Assembly (NCBI GenBank): GCA_945830575.1
Contig: CALZZE010000006.1
Span: 43,841-107,840 of the forward strand
Direction of reading: 5' to 3'
DNA: 64,000 bases
From: an uncultured Subdoligranulum sp.
GTDB lineage: Bacteria > Bacillota > Clostridia > Oscillospirales > Ruminococcaceae
Below the pieces are notes generated by a model that was not told the DNA's origin, made no database searches, and saw only the letters and a list, made by a program, of their open reading frames with translations. Below, piece after piece: positions 8,553 through 17,800 of the stretch (position 1 is the stretch's first letter; each line of letters opens with the position of its first letter). Position numbers and translations under genes: made by a program.

Positions 8553-9128
8553 AATTTGTGCCTGTAAACCGTCATAGGTGTACAGCGTATTGAGTACCTG
8601 CACCAGCTCTTTTTTGCTCAGACGCGGCGGCAGACCCAGCTGCCTGAGCAGTGCTCTGCGCCGTTCTGCGCTGTCCGGCGTGCCGGAAATTCCCCACTCA
8701 TACAGGTCATAGTAGGTAATGGGCCGGGGATTCTGAGGGCTCTCCCCCTGCGGTTCCCCTGCCAGAGCGGTTTCCAGCGCCTGCAGAATCAGCGTGTCGG
8801 AGATGCCTTCCACCCCCAGCAGTCCTTCCTTGCCCGGGGCTTCCTTGCGGGGTTCCTTGCCCTCCACGGCAGGCACATAGGCTTGCAGCACCCGCTGTGC
8901 CCCCACCAGACCGGTGACAAAATGTCGGATCTTGAATCCGGCCGCATCGGAATCCGTGAGGATCACAAGTCCCTGCGCTGCGGCAATTTTCTTCAAAAGT
9001 GTCTGCAGCGCACGGTCTTTGAACACCCGGTAGCCGTCGGTGGTCAGAATGGTTCCCTCCACCAGATTGGTCAGGCGGGCGGCATCGTATTTTCCCTCCA
9101 CCACGAGGGCACGGCTCAGCCGCATCAT
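8541..9128 (-). CDS. Toprim-domain protein, ribonuclease M5-like
   Basis: The protein has 195 residues with an N-terminal Toprim fold. The catalytic Glu is in VVEGKYDA (about residues 9-16) and the paired acidic motif is in LTDSDAAGFKIR (about 57-68). The C-terminal part matches the DUF4093-type extension of RNase M5-like proteins, which mature 5S rRNA. The common RnmV has a rather similar size, but I cannot prove 5S specificity. Two adjacent ATG codons follow GGAGG (spacing 5 or 8), so the start is ambiguous by one residue. It overlaps holA by four bases and ends the operon. Confidence 0.78.
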   Translation of the reverse strand: MMRLSRALVVEGKYDAARLTNLVEGTILTTDGYRVFKDRALQTLLKKIAAAQGLVILTDSDAAGFKIRHFVTGLVGAQRVLQAYVPAVEGKEPRKEAPGKEGLLGVEGISDTLILQALETALAGEPQGESPQNPRPITYYDLYEWGISGTPDSAERRRALLRQLGLPPRLSKKELVQVLNTLYTYDGLQAQIDRG

Positions 9129-10147
9129 GGGCGCCTCCCTGCCAGCGCCAGACGGCAGACCGCTGTTTGCAGCAGCAGCGCCTCCGGCAGCTTACTGCTT
9201 TTCAGGTCCAGATCCAGTTCCTGCAAAATGCGCAGGCTTTCCTCCAGCTGGCTTTTGTGCAGGCGTTGGGCGCTTTCCTCAATGCGTTTGAGACGATAAC
9301 CGTTGTAGCCGAAATCCTTGGCCAGCTCCCCGCTGGGGCGGCGGCTGCGATGGGCCAGCACCACCCGGTACAAATCAATATAATTGGCCACCAGCGCGCC
9401 CGCAATCAGGATAGGGTCGTTTTGCAGCGCCAGCAGGGTGTTCAGCTTTTGCACCGCCGGCCCGGCCCGGCCCGCCGTCACAAGACGCACCATGTCAAAG
9501 GTATCGGCGTCCAGCGTCACCGTTCCCAGCTGGCGCACCATCTCCTCGGTCACAGTGCCATAATCGGCCAGCGCCGCCAGCTTCTCCACCTCATTTTGCA
9601 AAAGAAACTGGTCCTCACCGCACCGGTCCAGCAGCAGCTTGTCTGCGCCGGGGGCAAACGATGCACCGCTTTGCGCCGCCCATTCCTTCAAGAGTCCCTG
9701 CAGCGCACTCCGGCCGGGTTTGGTCAGCTGGGCACAGTAGCCCAGCTTTTCGCAGGCATCCAGCAGCTTCTTTTCCCGTTTGCCGGGGCTGAGCTTGCCG
9801 TAGCGTTCCTCCATCACCGTGGTAATGATGAACACGGCATTCTCGGTGTCTGCCAGCGTGTCGCACAGCTCCGCCAAATCCTTGTCGGAATATTTGGAGG
9901 GCTGGAGCAGCGGCATCAGCACCAGACGCCGGCCGCCAAAAAAGGAGATGGTACCTGCCGCCAGCACGATCTCCTCCACCGTGGGGGTTGGGCCGTCCAG
10001 CGTGGTGGTTTCCGGGTCATCCTTTTCCAGCGCCTTGACCACCTTTGCAGCGGCGCCGCGCACAAGTGCCTCGTCCGAGGCGTAAAAATAGTACACGCCG
10101 CAGCCCGCCTTGATGCGTTTTTTCAGTTCACCGTCACTGTACAGCAA
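9125..10147 (-). CDS. holA: DNA polymerase III delta subunit HolA
   Basis: HolA is the clamp-loader subunit that opens the beta clamp. The 340-residue protein has the divergent AAA+-like N-terminal domain, with no Walker A as is normal for delta, and the helical C-terminal collar domain. The start is TTG preceded by AGGAGGTGA with nine bases of spacing, an unusually strong site that decides it. It overlaps comEC by 14 bases. comEC-holA is a standard pair in Firmicutes. Confidence 0.93.
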   Translation of the reverse strand: MLYSDGELKKRIKAGCGVYYFYASDEALVRGAAAKVVKALEKDDPETTTLDGPTPTVEEIVLAAGTISFFGGRRLVLMPLLQPSKYSDKDLAELCDTLADTENAVFIITTVMEERYGKLSPGKREKKLLDACEKLGYCAQLTKPGRSALQGLLKEWAAQSGASFAPGADKLLLDRCGEDQFLLQNEVEKLAALADYGTVTEEMVRQLGTVTLDADTFDMVRLVTAGRAGPAVQKLNTLLALQNDPILIAGALVANYIDLYRVVLAHRSRRPSGELAKDFGYNGYRLKRIEESAQRLHKSQLEESLRILQELDLDLKSSKLPEALLLQTAVCRLALAGRRP

Positions 10148-12182
10148 GAGCCGTCACCTCCTCATAAGCGATATTCTTTCCCCCGCGCAGAACCAGCACG
10201 GGGTTGCTGCCATAGCAGACCGGCGTTGTTCCCGCCGCCTCCAGCCATGACGGAGTTTTGGAGGTACAGAGGATGGCGCCGCACTGCACGCTGTCACTGA
10301 GAGCGCCCGCCGCGCAGAACACATCCACCGCCACCGGCTCTTTCAGTCGGATGTTGCCTGCCATAAAGCCGATGGTTCCTCCTTCGGTTTCCAGCACCAG
10401 CAGATTGGCACTGCCTGTATTGTACCACTCCAATGTCAGGTCTGTCAAAACCGTCTGCTTGCCGTAGGCAGTCTCGTTCTCCAGCGTCAGGCGCGGAACT
10501 TGCGGAAAATCCAGTTCCTTCGGGTCCTCACGCAGATCCACCAGCAGCGTCAGGTCGGGATTTCCCTGCTCCTGCAGCGCCTGATTGACCTGATTCAGAT
10601 TGGCCGCGCCGCCCCGGAAAACAACGATTGCCTGCCCATTCTGTGTGATAACCGCACAGGGCGTTCCCGCTCGGCCCACCAGCTCCACCCGCACCACATC
10701 CCTTTGCAGACGCACCCCTGCAAAGACTGCGGCTGCGGCCAGCAGCGCGAGAGCCGGCACCAGCGCTTTGCGCAGCGCCGGATTTTTGACAAACCGATGC
10801 CAGAGCAGCGCAGCCGCCGCCAGCAGTGCCAGCACGACAAGCGTATATCCTCTGGGCAGATTCAGATGGGCAAAGGGCAGAGAGGCGCACCAGTGAATCA
10901 GCTGCATCATCCATCGCAGCCACACGCCCAGAAAAAGGCTGGCCGCGTGGGCGGCAAAGGGAACCGGCGAGAGCAGAAGAACCACAAAGCCCAGCACGAG
11001 CACACCTGGGAGCATCCATACCACCAGAAGATTGCACAGAATCCCCGCGCCGCTCACCGTCATCTGATTGGCGACCAATACCGGCAGCGTGGCCAGTGCG
11101 GCCAGCACCGAGATGCGCAGTGTATCCGCCAGCTTTTCCGCCAGTTCCTGATACCATGGAGCGTTCCCTGCTTTGGCAGAACGCCTGAGTCCGATCTGGA
11201 TGCCCAGAACGGCGCTGAAGGACAGCTGAAAGCTCACATCACAGGGCGCATAGGGGTTGACGATGCAGAAAAGGAGTGCCGCCGCACCGGTAGCGGTGAG
11301 CGGGTCATAAGGCTGGAGCAGGAAATCGCCCGCCAGCGCGAACAGAAACACCATACCTGCACGGCGCACCGATACCCCGCAGCCGGTGAGCAGCATGTAT
11401 CCCACCAGCACAACCGCCTGCGCAAGAATGGCAGGGCGGTAAAAGCGGCGGCGTTTGTCGGTGAGCAGACCGCAGAGCAGGCCGATGTGCAGGCCCGAAA
11501 CCGCCAGCAGATGCGCCACACCCGCCCCGCGGAACGCGTCGGTGTCCCGGTCATCCAGCGCCGAGCGGTCTCCCAGCACCATGGCAGCCGCCACGCCGCC
11601 CAGCCGTTTGGGCAGCCAGAGCCGCAGCCGCTGTGACAGTTCGGTGCGCAGGTCCAGCAGACGGAACCGCAGCGCGGTACTTCGTTCAAGGCGCTGCCCC
11701 TGCGCAGCCTCCGCCTGCAAAAACTGTCCCTTCGCCATGCTGGAAAGCCGGTAGCGGTCCTGTTCCAACGGCGAGAAGGTCAGCTGCGCCGTGAACCGCT
11801 CCCCGATCTGCCGCACGGGGATATTTCCGCAGTATACCTTGAAATGCACACGCCTGCCGTCCAGTTCTTCCACAAGAACCGTACCGCGCAGCTGCTCGCC
11901 GGTATAATTGTAGACGCAGTCCGTTTCGGCCAGCGCCGTGACGGTACAGGTTTGGCCCGCCAGTTTCTGTACCGGCTCCACCGCCACGATTGAGAACAGC
12001 AGGAACCACAGAAATCCTGCCACCGCGCCTGCAAACACCCACACCGCCGGACGGGTGCGCAGCACAGCCGCCAATACAACACAAACAGCCGCCGCAAGGA
12101 AAAGTCCCGGCGGCGGCAGAAGTGCCGCAGCGAATACTGCCAGCGCGAAGGAAAACCCAAGCCCCGCCAGTTTGCGGCTCAT
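10134..12182 (-). CDS. comEC: ComEC/Rec2-family DNA uptake channel with degenerate C-terminal domain
   Basis: ComEC carries transforming DNA across the membrane. The 682-residue protein has an N-terminal membrane and OB-type region (residues 1-180) and the competence domain with HLLAVSGLHIG near residue 228, followed by many membrane segments up to about 475. Most ComEC proteins end with a metallo-beta-lactamase-like nuclease domain containing HxHxDH. Here residues of about 490-680 keep the strand pattern (VRVELVGRAG, LTLLVDLRED), but the histidine motif is absent. DNA transport may be kept while the nuclease activity is lost. The gene is co-transcribed with apt (3-base gap) and holA (overlap). 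Confidence 0.9.
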   Translation of the reverse strand: MSRKLAGLGFSFALAVFAAALLPPPGLFLAAAVCVVLAAVLRTRPAVWVFAGAVAGFLWFLLFSIVAVEPVQKLAGQTCTVTALAETDCVYNYTGEQLRGTVLVEELDGRRVHFKVYCGNIPVRQIGERFTAQLTFSPLEQDRYRLSSMAKGQFLQAEAAQGQRLERSTALRFRLLDLRTELSQRLRLWLPKRLGGVAAAMVLGDRSALDDRDTDAFRGAGVAHLLAVSGLHIGLLCGLLTDKRRRFYRPAILAQAVVLVGYMLLTGCGVSVRRAGMVFLFALAGDFLLQPYDPLTATGAAALLFCIVNPYAPCDVSFQLSFSAVLGIQIGLRRSAKAGNAPWYQELAEKLADTLRISVLAALATLPVLVANQMTVSGAGILCNLLVVWMLPGVLVLGFVVLLLSPVPFAAHAASLFLGVWLRWMMQLIHWCASLPFAHLNLPRGYTLVVLALLAAAALLWHRFVKNPALRKALVPALALLAAAAVFAGVRLQRDVVRVELVGRAGTPCAVITQNGQAIVVFRGGAANLNQVNQALQEQGNPDLTLLVDLREDPKELDFPQVPRLTLENETAYGKQTVLTDLTLEWYNTGSANLLVLETEGGTIGFMAGNIRLKEPVAVDVFCAAGALSDSVQCGAILCTSKTPSWLEAAGTTPVCYGSNPVLVLRGGKNIAYEEVTALAVQ

Positions 12183-12185
12183 ATC

Positions 12186-12725
12186 TCAGTGGAAGAACAG
12201 CGGCAGCGGTTCGAGGAAGATGATGTCGGTGCGCTTGGACGCATCCCCCTCCGCCAGCGCGGCGCAGCGGCCCACCACGGTGCCGGTGCTCTTGGCGGCC
12301 AGCGTCTCCAGCGCATGCAGAGAACCGCCGGTGGAAATCACATCATCCACAATGAGGATGCGCTTGCCGTTCATAGTTTCAATGTCCTTTTTGTCAATGA
12401 CCAGCGTCTGCTTGCCTGCCGTGGTAATGGACTGGTCCTCAATGATGACCGGTTCCCTCATGTAAAGCTTGGGGCCTTTACGGGCCGGAATCCACTGCTT
12501 GCCGCTCTGACGGGCCATCTCATAGGCCAGCGGAATCCCCTTTGCCTCGGCGGTCAGAATGACATCAAACTCCGGGCACTTTTTCAAAAGCGCCTCGGCG
12601 CAGGCCACCGTCAGTTCCACGTCACTGAACATGATGAATGCGGCGATGTCCATGTGGTCATTGACCTTGCAGATGGGCAGGTCCCGGGTCAGCCCCGCCA
12701 CATGCAGGGTATAGGTATCAGCCAT
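12186..12725 (-). CDS. apt: Phosphoribosyltransferase, adenine phosphoribosyltransferase type
   Basis: The 179-residue type I phosphoribosyltransferase has the PRPP-binding loop ILIVDDVISTGGS at about residues 123-135. The flexible loop and the substrate region before it look like APT (purine salvage, adenine + PRPP to AMP). It lacks features that would clearly make it Xpt or PyrE, though a PurR-like regulator without a helix-turn-helix cannot be fully excluded. The site GAGGA lies seven bases before ATG. It lies between the HIT gene and comEC in the T-box-controlled operon. Confidence 0.8.
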   Translation of the reverse strand: MADTYTLHVAGLTRDLPICKVNDHMDIAAFIMFSDVELTVACAEALLKKCPEFDVILTAEAKGIPLAYEMARQSGKQWIPARKGPKLYMREPVIIEDQSITTAGKQTLVIDKKDIETMNGKRILIVDDVISTGGSLHALETLAAKSTGTVVGRCAALAEGDASKRTDIIFLEPLPLFFH

Positions 12726-12774
12726 GGTCGTATCCTCTTTTCTTTCGTATCAAGTTGCGTTTCAACGTTCCTGA

Positions 12775-13116
12775 TCAGCCCGGAGGCCAGGCCAGACCGC
12801 GCTTTGCCAGCACATGGAAGTGCAGATGCCTGACGCTTTGGCCGCCGTCCGTGCCCACATTGGTGACAACACGGTAGCCGCTCTCGTCCACGCCCAGTTC
12901 CCTGCACAGGTTGGCAATGACCGCGTAAATATGGCCCAGCAGGGGCGCATCCTCCTCGGTCAGCTTGGCCGCGGAACCAATGTGGCGCTTGGGGATGACC
13001 AGAAAATGCAACGGAGCCTGCGGGTCAATGTCATAAAAGGCCAGCAGGGTATCATCCTCATACAGCTTGTTGGAGGGGATCTCCCCCGCCGCGATCTTGC
13101 AGAACAGACAATCCAT
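12775..13116 (-). CDS. HIT-family nucleotide-binding protein
   Basis: This 113-residue histidine-triad hydrolase has HLHFHVL near residues 98-104. The N-terminal CLFCKI also fits HinT-type proteins, which cleave aminoacyl-AMP and other nucleoside phosphoramidates. Its place directly after alaS is fitting, since such enzymes can clear aminoacyl-adenylates released by synthetases; that link is inference. The start is set by GGAGG seven bases upstream of ATG. An in-frame upstream extension of 12 residues lacks a site. Confidence 0.93.
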   Translation of the reverse strand: MDCLFCKIAAGEIPSNKLYEDDTLLAFYDIDPQAPLHFLVIPKRHIGSAAKLTEEDAPLLGHIYAVIANLCRELGVDESGYRVVTNVGTDGGQSVRHLHFHVLAKRGLAWPPG

Positions 13117-13152
13117 CGGGATTCCTCCTTTCCAAAAAGGTCGATTCAACAA

Positions 13153-15804
13153 TCACTTCATGGAGGCAGCCACGATCTCCGGCACGGCATTGAGCGCGTC
13201 ATCGATCTTGCTGGTGTCGCGCACACCCGCCATGGCGAAGTCCGGCTTGCCGCCGCCGTTGCCGCCGGCAATGGCCGCGATCTGGCGAACCAGCAGACCC
13301 GCTTTCAGGCCGCGGCCCTGCGCCTCCTTGCCAACGCCCACCGCCATGGTGGTCTTGGTGCCGTCACCGCCCACCAGAACGGTCACGCAGTTGGCGGCCT
13401 TGTCGCGGATGCGGTCCACCATCTCCCGCAGCGTATCGCTGCCGGTGCCGGTGAGGTACGCGCTGACGATGCGCACACCGTCCACATTGGCGGCATTCTC
13501 AAACAGGCCGTCAATTTTGGCGGAGGCCAGCTCCGCTTTGGCGGCGGACAGCTGATTGCCGGTCTCTTTCAGTTCCGCCATCACTGCCTCGGCACGGGCG
13601 GGAACATCCTTCATGTTGTTGGCCTTGAGCGCCGCGGCAGTGTGGACCAGCTCAGAGGTACGCTCGTCCAGCAGGGCCAGCACGCCGTAACCGGTGGTGG
13701 CCTCCACACGGCGGATGCCCGCCGCCACACTGCTCTCGCTCAGAATCTTAAAGCAGCCGATCTGGGCAGTGTTCTTCACATGGGTGCCGCCGCAGAACTC
13801 GGTGGACCAGCCGCCGGCGTCCACAACGCGGACGATGCTGCCGTACTTCTCACCGAACAGAGCCATGGCGCCCATCTTCTTGGCCTCCTCGATGGGCAGG
13901 TTCTTGATCTCCACATTCAGGGAGGCGAAAATCTGCTCGTTGACGCGGGCCTCCACCTCGGCCAGCTCCTCGGGAGTCACGGCACTGAAATGGGTGAAGT
14001 CAAAGCGGGTGATCTTGTCATCCTGATAGCTGCCAGCCTGATGCACATGGTCGCCCAGCACCTCTCGCAGTGCCTTCTGCATCAGGTGGGTGGCGGTGTG
14101 GTTGCGGCAGATGTTCATGCGGCGGGTCATGTCCACCGCAGCGGTGACGCTGTCGCCCACCTTGATGTTACCCTCCAGCAGCGTGCAGGTGTGCACAAAA
14201 TAGCCCTTGGGGGTCTTTTTCACCTGCTCCACGCGCAGCTTGCCCTCGGGAGCCGTCAGCGTGCCGTGGTCGGCCACCTGACCGCCCATCTCGGCATAGA
14301 ACGGCGTGCGGTCCAGCACAACCAGAACGCCCTCTTTGGCCTCAAAGTCGGTGGAGACGCCCTCCGACAGTTCCTCGCCCTCGGACAGCGCCAGCACAGC
14401 AGCCTGCTCGGTCAGCGTCTCATAGCCGTCAAACTGGGTGGGTGCGGCGTCCAGCTCACCGAACAGGTCGGCGGCCCAGCCGGAGATGTCCTTGGCAAGG
14501 CGCTCGGCACGGGCGCGCTCCCGCTGCTTGGTCATCTCGGTGTGGAAGGCCTTCTCGTCCACTTCCAGACCGGCCTCGGCAGCAATTTCCTTGGTGAGAT
14601 CCAGCGGGAAGCCGAAGGTATCGTTCAGCTTGAAGGCTTCCAGACCGGACAACACCTTTTCGTGGGCAGCCTTAAGCTGCTCCACCATGCCGCTGAGGAT
14701 GCTCAGACCGGAATCAATGGTGCGCAGGAACCGCAGTTCCTCGGTGGCGACCACCTTCTTGATATACGCCTCATGCTCGCGCAGTTCGGGGTAGCCCTCC
14801 TCGCTGGACTCGATGACGGTATCCACCAGCTCGGTGAGGAAGGGGCGATGGATGCCCAACATCCGGCCATGGCGGGCAGCGCGGCGCAGCAGACGGCGCA
14901 GCACATAGCCGCGGCCCTCGTTGGAGGGCAGGATGCCGTCGGAAACCATGAACACGGTGGAACGGATATGGTCGGTGATGACGCGGATGGAGATATCGTC
15001 CTTCTCGTTGTCGCCGTAGTTTTTGCCGGAGATGCGTTCCACATGGTGCAGCACGGAGGCCACGGTGTCCACCTCGAACAGGTTGCCCACATCCTGCATC
15101 ACGCAGGCGAGACGCTCCAGACCCATGCCGGTGTCGATGTTGGGCCGGGGCAGACGGGTGTAGGTGCCCTTGCCGTCAGAGTCAAACTGGCTGAACACCA
15201 GGTTCCAGATCTCCATATAGCGGTCGCAGTCGCAGCCGACGCCGCAGGTGGGCTTGCCGCAGCCATGCTCGGGGCCGCGGTCATAGTAAATCTCGGAGCA
15301 GGGGCCGCAGGGGCCGGAGCCGTGCTCCCAGAAGTTGTCCTCCTTGCCGAAACGAACCATGTGATCCTCGGGGATGCCCACCTTCTTGGTCCAGATGTCG
15401 TAGGCCTCGTCATCATCCAGATAGACCGAGATATACAGCTTTTCCGCGGGGATCTCCAGTTCCTTGGTCAGGAATTCCCACGCCCAGGGAATGACCTCCT
15501 CCTTGAAGTAATCCTGAAAGCTGAAGTTGCCCAGCATCTCAAAGAAGGTGCCGTGGCGGGCCGTGATGCCCACGCGCTCGATGTCGGGGGTGCGGATGCA
15601 CTTCTGGCAGGTGGTCACGCGGTGGCGGGGCGGCTCCTCCTGACCCAGAAACCATTTTTTCATGGGCGCCATGCCGCTGTTGATGAGCAGCAGGCTGGGG
15701 TCATCCTTGGGCACCAGCGGAAAGCTGCCCAGACGCAGATGGTCTTTCGTCTCAAAAAAGTGCAGGTAGCGTTCCCGCAGTTCGTTCAGTCCGGTCCATT
15801 TCAT
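13153..15804 (-). CDS. alaS: Alanyl-tRNA synthetase
   Basis: AlaS charges tRNA-Ala. The 883-residue protein has the class II catalytic core at the N-terminus, the editing domain with HTATH and the CGGTH motif, and the C-terminal DHH-type C-Ala domain. The length is standard. The start is ATG at MKWTGLNELR with GGAG nine bases upstream; ten additional upstream residues are rejected. It is preceded by a full alanine T-box leader and opens an operon with HIT, apt, comEC, holA and the M5-like gene. Confidence 0.98.
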   Translation of the reverse strand: MKWTGLNELRERYLHFFETKDHLRLGSFPLVPKDDPSLLLINSGMAPMKKWFLGQEEPPRHRVTTCQKCIRTPDIERVGITARHGTFFEMLGNFSFQDYFKEEVIPWAWEFLTKELEIPAEKLYISVYLDDDEAYDIWTKKVGIPEDHMVRFGKEDNFWEHGSGPCGPCSEIYYDRGPEHGCGKPTCGVGCDCDRYMEIWNLVFSQFDSDGKGTYTRLPRPNIDTGMGLERLACVMQDVGNLFEVDTVASVLHHVERISGKNYGDNEKDDISIRVITDHIRSTVFMVSDGILPSNEGRGYVLRRLLRRAARHGRMLGIHRPFLTELVDTVIESSEEGYPELREHEAYIKKVVATEELRFLRTIDSGLSILSGMVEQLKAAHEKVLSGLEAFKLNDTFGFPLDLTKEIAAEAGLEVDEKAFHTEMTKQRERARAERLAKDISGWAADLFGELDAAPTQFDGYETLTEQAAVLALSEGEELSEGVSTDFEAKEGVLVVLDRTPFYAEMGGQVADHGTLTAPEGKLRVEQVKKTPKGYFVHTCTLLEGNIKVGDSVTAAVDMTRRMNICRNHTATHLMQKALREVLGDHVHQAGSYQDDKITRFDFTHFSAVTPEELAEVEARVNEQIFASLNVEIKNLPIEEAKKMGAMALFGEKYGSIVRVVDAGGWSTEFCGGTHVKNTAQIGCFKILSESSVAAGIRRVEATTGYGVLALLDERTSELVHTAAALKANNMKDVPARAEAVMAELKETGNQLSAAKAELASAKIDGLFENAANVDGVRIVSAYLTGTGSDTLREMVDRIRDKAANCVTVLVGGDGTKTTMAVGVGKEAQGRGLKAGLLVRQIAAIAGGNGGGKPDFAMAGVRDTSKIDDALNAVPEIVAASMK

Positions 15805-15835
15805 GTTGCTTCTCTCCTCTTTTTTCCCCAACAAA

Positions 15836-16104
15836 AAGCCTCCGCCCCATAAAGCATCGGCTTTCCATCGGTCATGATGGGATTTTCCCGTTACTTCTCA
15901 AAGGGACGAAGGCTTGTCGCTTCCGTGGTACCACCCTATTTGCGGTGCAGATACACCGCCACTCTTGGCTGCAATAACGCCGCAGACGCGCCCGGGATTG
16001 GCCGGGTTGCTCCGGGGTGGCTTTGCCGAACGCTTTGCCGGGTGCTTTTCAGCTGCCGCACCCTCTCTGTTGGCCGTTCATCGGCATTGGCCCCATCTTC
16101 GCAT
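15836..16104 (-). promoter_or_regulatory. Alanine-specific T-box riboswitch
   Basis: The leader has the T-box sequence AGGGTGGTACCACGG at 15937-15923, the antiterminator core that pairs with the uncharged tRNA acceptor end. Upstream is a stem I with AGAGAGGGTGC and, on its 3' side, the specifier AAA-GCC-ACCCCGGAG. The specifier codon GCC at 16021-16019 is alanine. Downstream, AAGCCTTCGTCCC (15915-15903) and GGGGCGGAGGCTT (15848-15836) form the terminator stem with a following T-run. Low tRNA-Ala charging would therefore switch on alaS and possibly the genes after it. Confidence 0.95.
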
Positions 16105-16110
16105 ATTCAC

Positions 16111-16139
16111 TTTATACCACACTTCCAAAATAAAGTCAA
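16111..16139 (-). promoter_or_regulatory. sigA promoter of the alaS T-box transcript
   Basis: Minus-strand TTGACT, 17 bases, TATAAA. The -35 hexamer overlaps the stop region of the upstream penicillin-binding protein gene. Confidence 0.88.
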
Positions 16140-17743
16140 TAAGAATTTTCCAGCACATGGAGCGCGTTGGCGATGCGGGCAAAAATTGCCGCGCTGGAGG
16201 TTGCTGGCTCCAACACGCCGTCCTGCAGAACCGTGATGGTGTAGTGCGGCTGCTCTGCCGGGTAAAAGCCGCTGAACCAGTAATTCAGCAGTTCCTCGCC
16301 CTCCGCCGTAAACTGCCCGGTCTGGGCGGTTCCGGTCTTGCCGCCCGCCCCGCCTTCCTCCGGCGCGGCGTCGCCGCCGATGCCCTCCTCCACCACCGTA
16401 CACAGCATACTGCGCAGCACGCGGGCCACATCAGCGGAGCAGGCGCGGTGGGGCTCCCGTGTCCGGCAGGGTTCCAGAATAGCCCCTGCCGCATCGGTGA
16501 CGCCCAGAACAAACCGGGGCGTTTGATACTCCCCGCCGTCCGCCACCGCGTTCATCATGGCTGTGATTTGCAGCGGCGTGACCGTCAAGGCGCCCTGCCC
16601 AAAGCTGACCACCGCTAACTGCCCCGGGTTTTCCAAATCTTCTTCGTCCGGCACGACCCCCGCGGCAGACACCAGCCCGGGCGCTGCTGTACAGGCGGTT
16701 CCGAATCCAAATTCCTGCGCCGTTCGCAAAATTGCCTGTCCGCCCAGCAGCTGTCCCAGTTCCACAAAATAGCAGTTGCAGCTTTGCGCCAGAGCGCCCC
16801 GCAGGTTTACCTCCCCGTGGGCGCGACCAAGAGCGCAGCGGTATGTTTGTCCCGCCGCCTCCACGCTGCCGGTGCAGTCGTAACTGAACCAGTCCAGCCC
16901 GTTTTCGTAGGCAGCCGCAGCCAGCACCACCTTAAATACCGACCCTGCACTGAAAGCGGAAAACGTCCGGTTGATGAGGGAGGTATCGTTGGCCTGGATG
17001 CTGTCCGCCACGCGTTCCCCATCATAAGCAGGCATGCTCACGCTGGCAAGCAGCTGGCCCGTGGCGGTGTCCATCACAAGAATACAGCCACGCGGCATGT
17101 CCTGCGCCGCGATGCCCTCACAGATGCGCTGGATATCCGCATCCAATGTGAGCCGCACCCCCTGTCCGGTTCCCTGTTCCAGCGTTACGATTTCCGGCTG
17201 GCTCCCCGCCTGCAACGCGCCCCGGGCGGTGGTCCTGCATCGGACGGCCTGCCGGTTCCCGGAGCCGGAAAGAACGGAATCAAAGGCTTTTTCCATCCCT
17301 GTCACACCATGTCCTTCTCCGTTCAGATATCCCAGCAGGTGGACTGCAATGGGCGTTTGGAGGCTCCTCGCCGCATCCTCGCAGGTAAAAATCCCCAGAG
17401 AGGACAAGTCCCGTTCCGTCTCCACCAGAAACGGCGAGGAGGTGTTGCGCCGCTCATACAAAAGAGTCTGGGATTCGTAGGAAACATAGGGAAACAGGGT
17501 GGAGTAACTGGAGTCCCCGGGGACGCACAGCGCATACCAGCGCTTGGCGGCGCCGGTAAGAAGGCGGCCGTTCCGGTCTGTAAAGTCTCCTCGCTTGACA
17601 GGCAATTCCGTCTCACATACCGTCTGGGAACCGGCATTGGCGGCATAGGCTGTCTCGGTTCCCACCCAGTACACCCGGCACAGCACCACCGCAAACAGAA
17701 CCAGCAGTGTACAGCAGACAAAGCTCAGGCGACGCACCGACAC
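16136..17743 (-). CDS. Class B penicillin-binding protein (transpeptidase)
   Basis: This is a D,D-transpeptidase that cross-links peptidoglycan. It has one N-terminal membrane anchor at about residues 7-27, a short dimerisation-type region, and a transpeptidase domain with all three motifs: SVFK as SxxK near residue 281, SCN near 334, and KTGT near 482. The product is 535 residues, shorter than SpoVD and without PASTA repeats. It resembles the PbpA/FtsI group of actinobacteria and clostridia more than PBP2b. I chose a GTG start, 6 bases after GGGGGCGG; a TTG start 51 bases further upstream is possible. It stands alone between vanZ-like and alaS, so its role (division or sporulation) is open. 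Confidence 0.88.
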   Translation of the reverse strand: MSVRRLSFVCCTLLVLFAVVLCRVYWVGTETAYAANAGSQTVCETELPVKRGDFTDRNGRLLTGAAKRWYALCVPGDSSYSTLFPYVSYESQTLLYERRNTSSPFLVETERDLSSLGIFTCEDAARSLQTPIAVHLLGYLNGEGHGVTGMEKAFDSVLSGSGNRQAVRCRTTARGALQAGSQPEIVTLEQGTGQGVRLTLDADIQRICEGIAAQDMPRGCILVMDTATGQLLASVSMPAYDGERVADSIQANDTSLINRTFSAFSAGSVFKVVLAAAAYENGLDWFSYDCTGSVEAAGQTYRCALGRAHGEVNLRGALAQSCNCYFVELGQLLGGQAILRTAQEFGFGTACTAAPGLVSAAGVVPDEEDLENPGQLAVVSFGQGALTVTPLQITAMMNAVADGGEYQTPRFVLGVTDAAGAILEPCRTREPHRACSADVARVLRSMLCTVVEEGIGGDAAPEEGGAGGKTGTAQTGQFTAEGEELLNYWFSGFYPAEQPHYTITVLQDGVLEPATSSAAIFARIANALHVLENSY

Positions 17744-17800
17744 AAAAAACCGCCCCCTTTCGGGCTTAGTATGCCCATGGAAAGGGAGCGGCAAACCGAT

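Noticed and set aside
12814..15852. Very long open frame antisense to alaS and the HIT gene
   Set aside because: High GC makes long antisense frames common. It has no Shine-Dalgarno site, low-complexity His/Gly/Leu-rich composition, and lies opposite a clear alaS.
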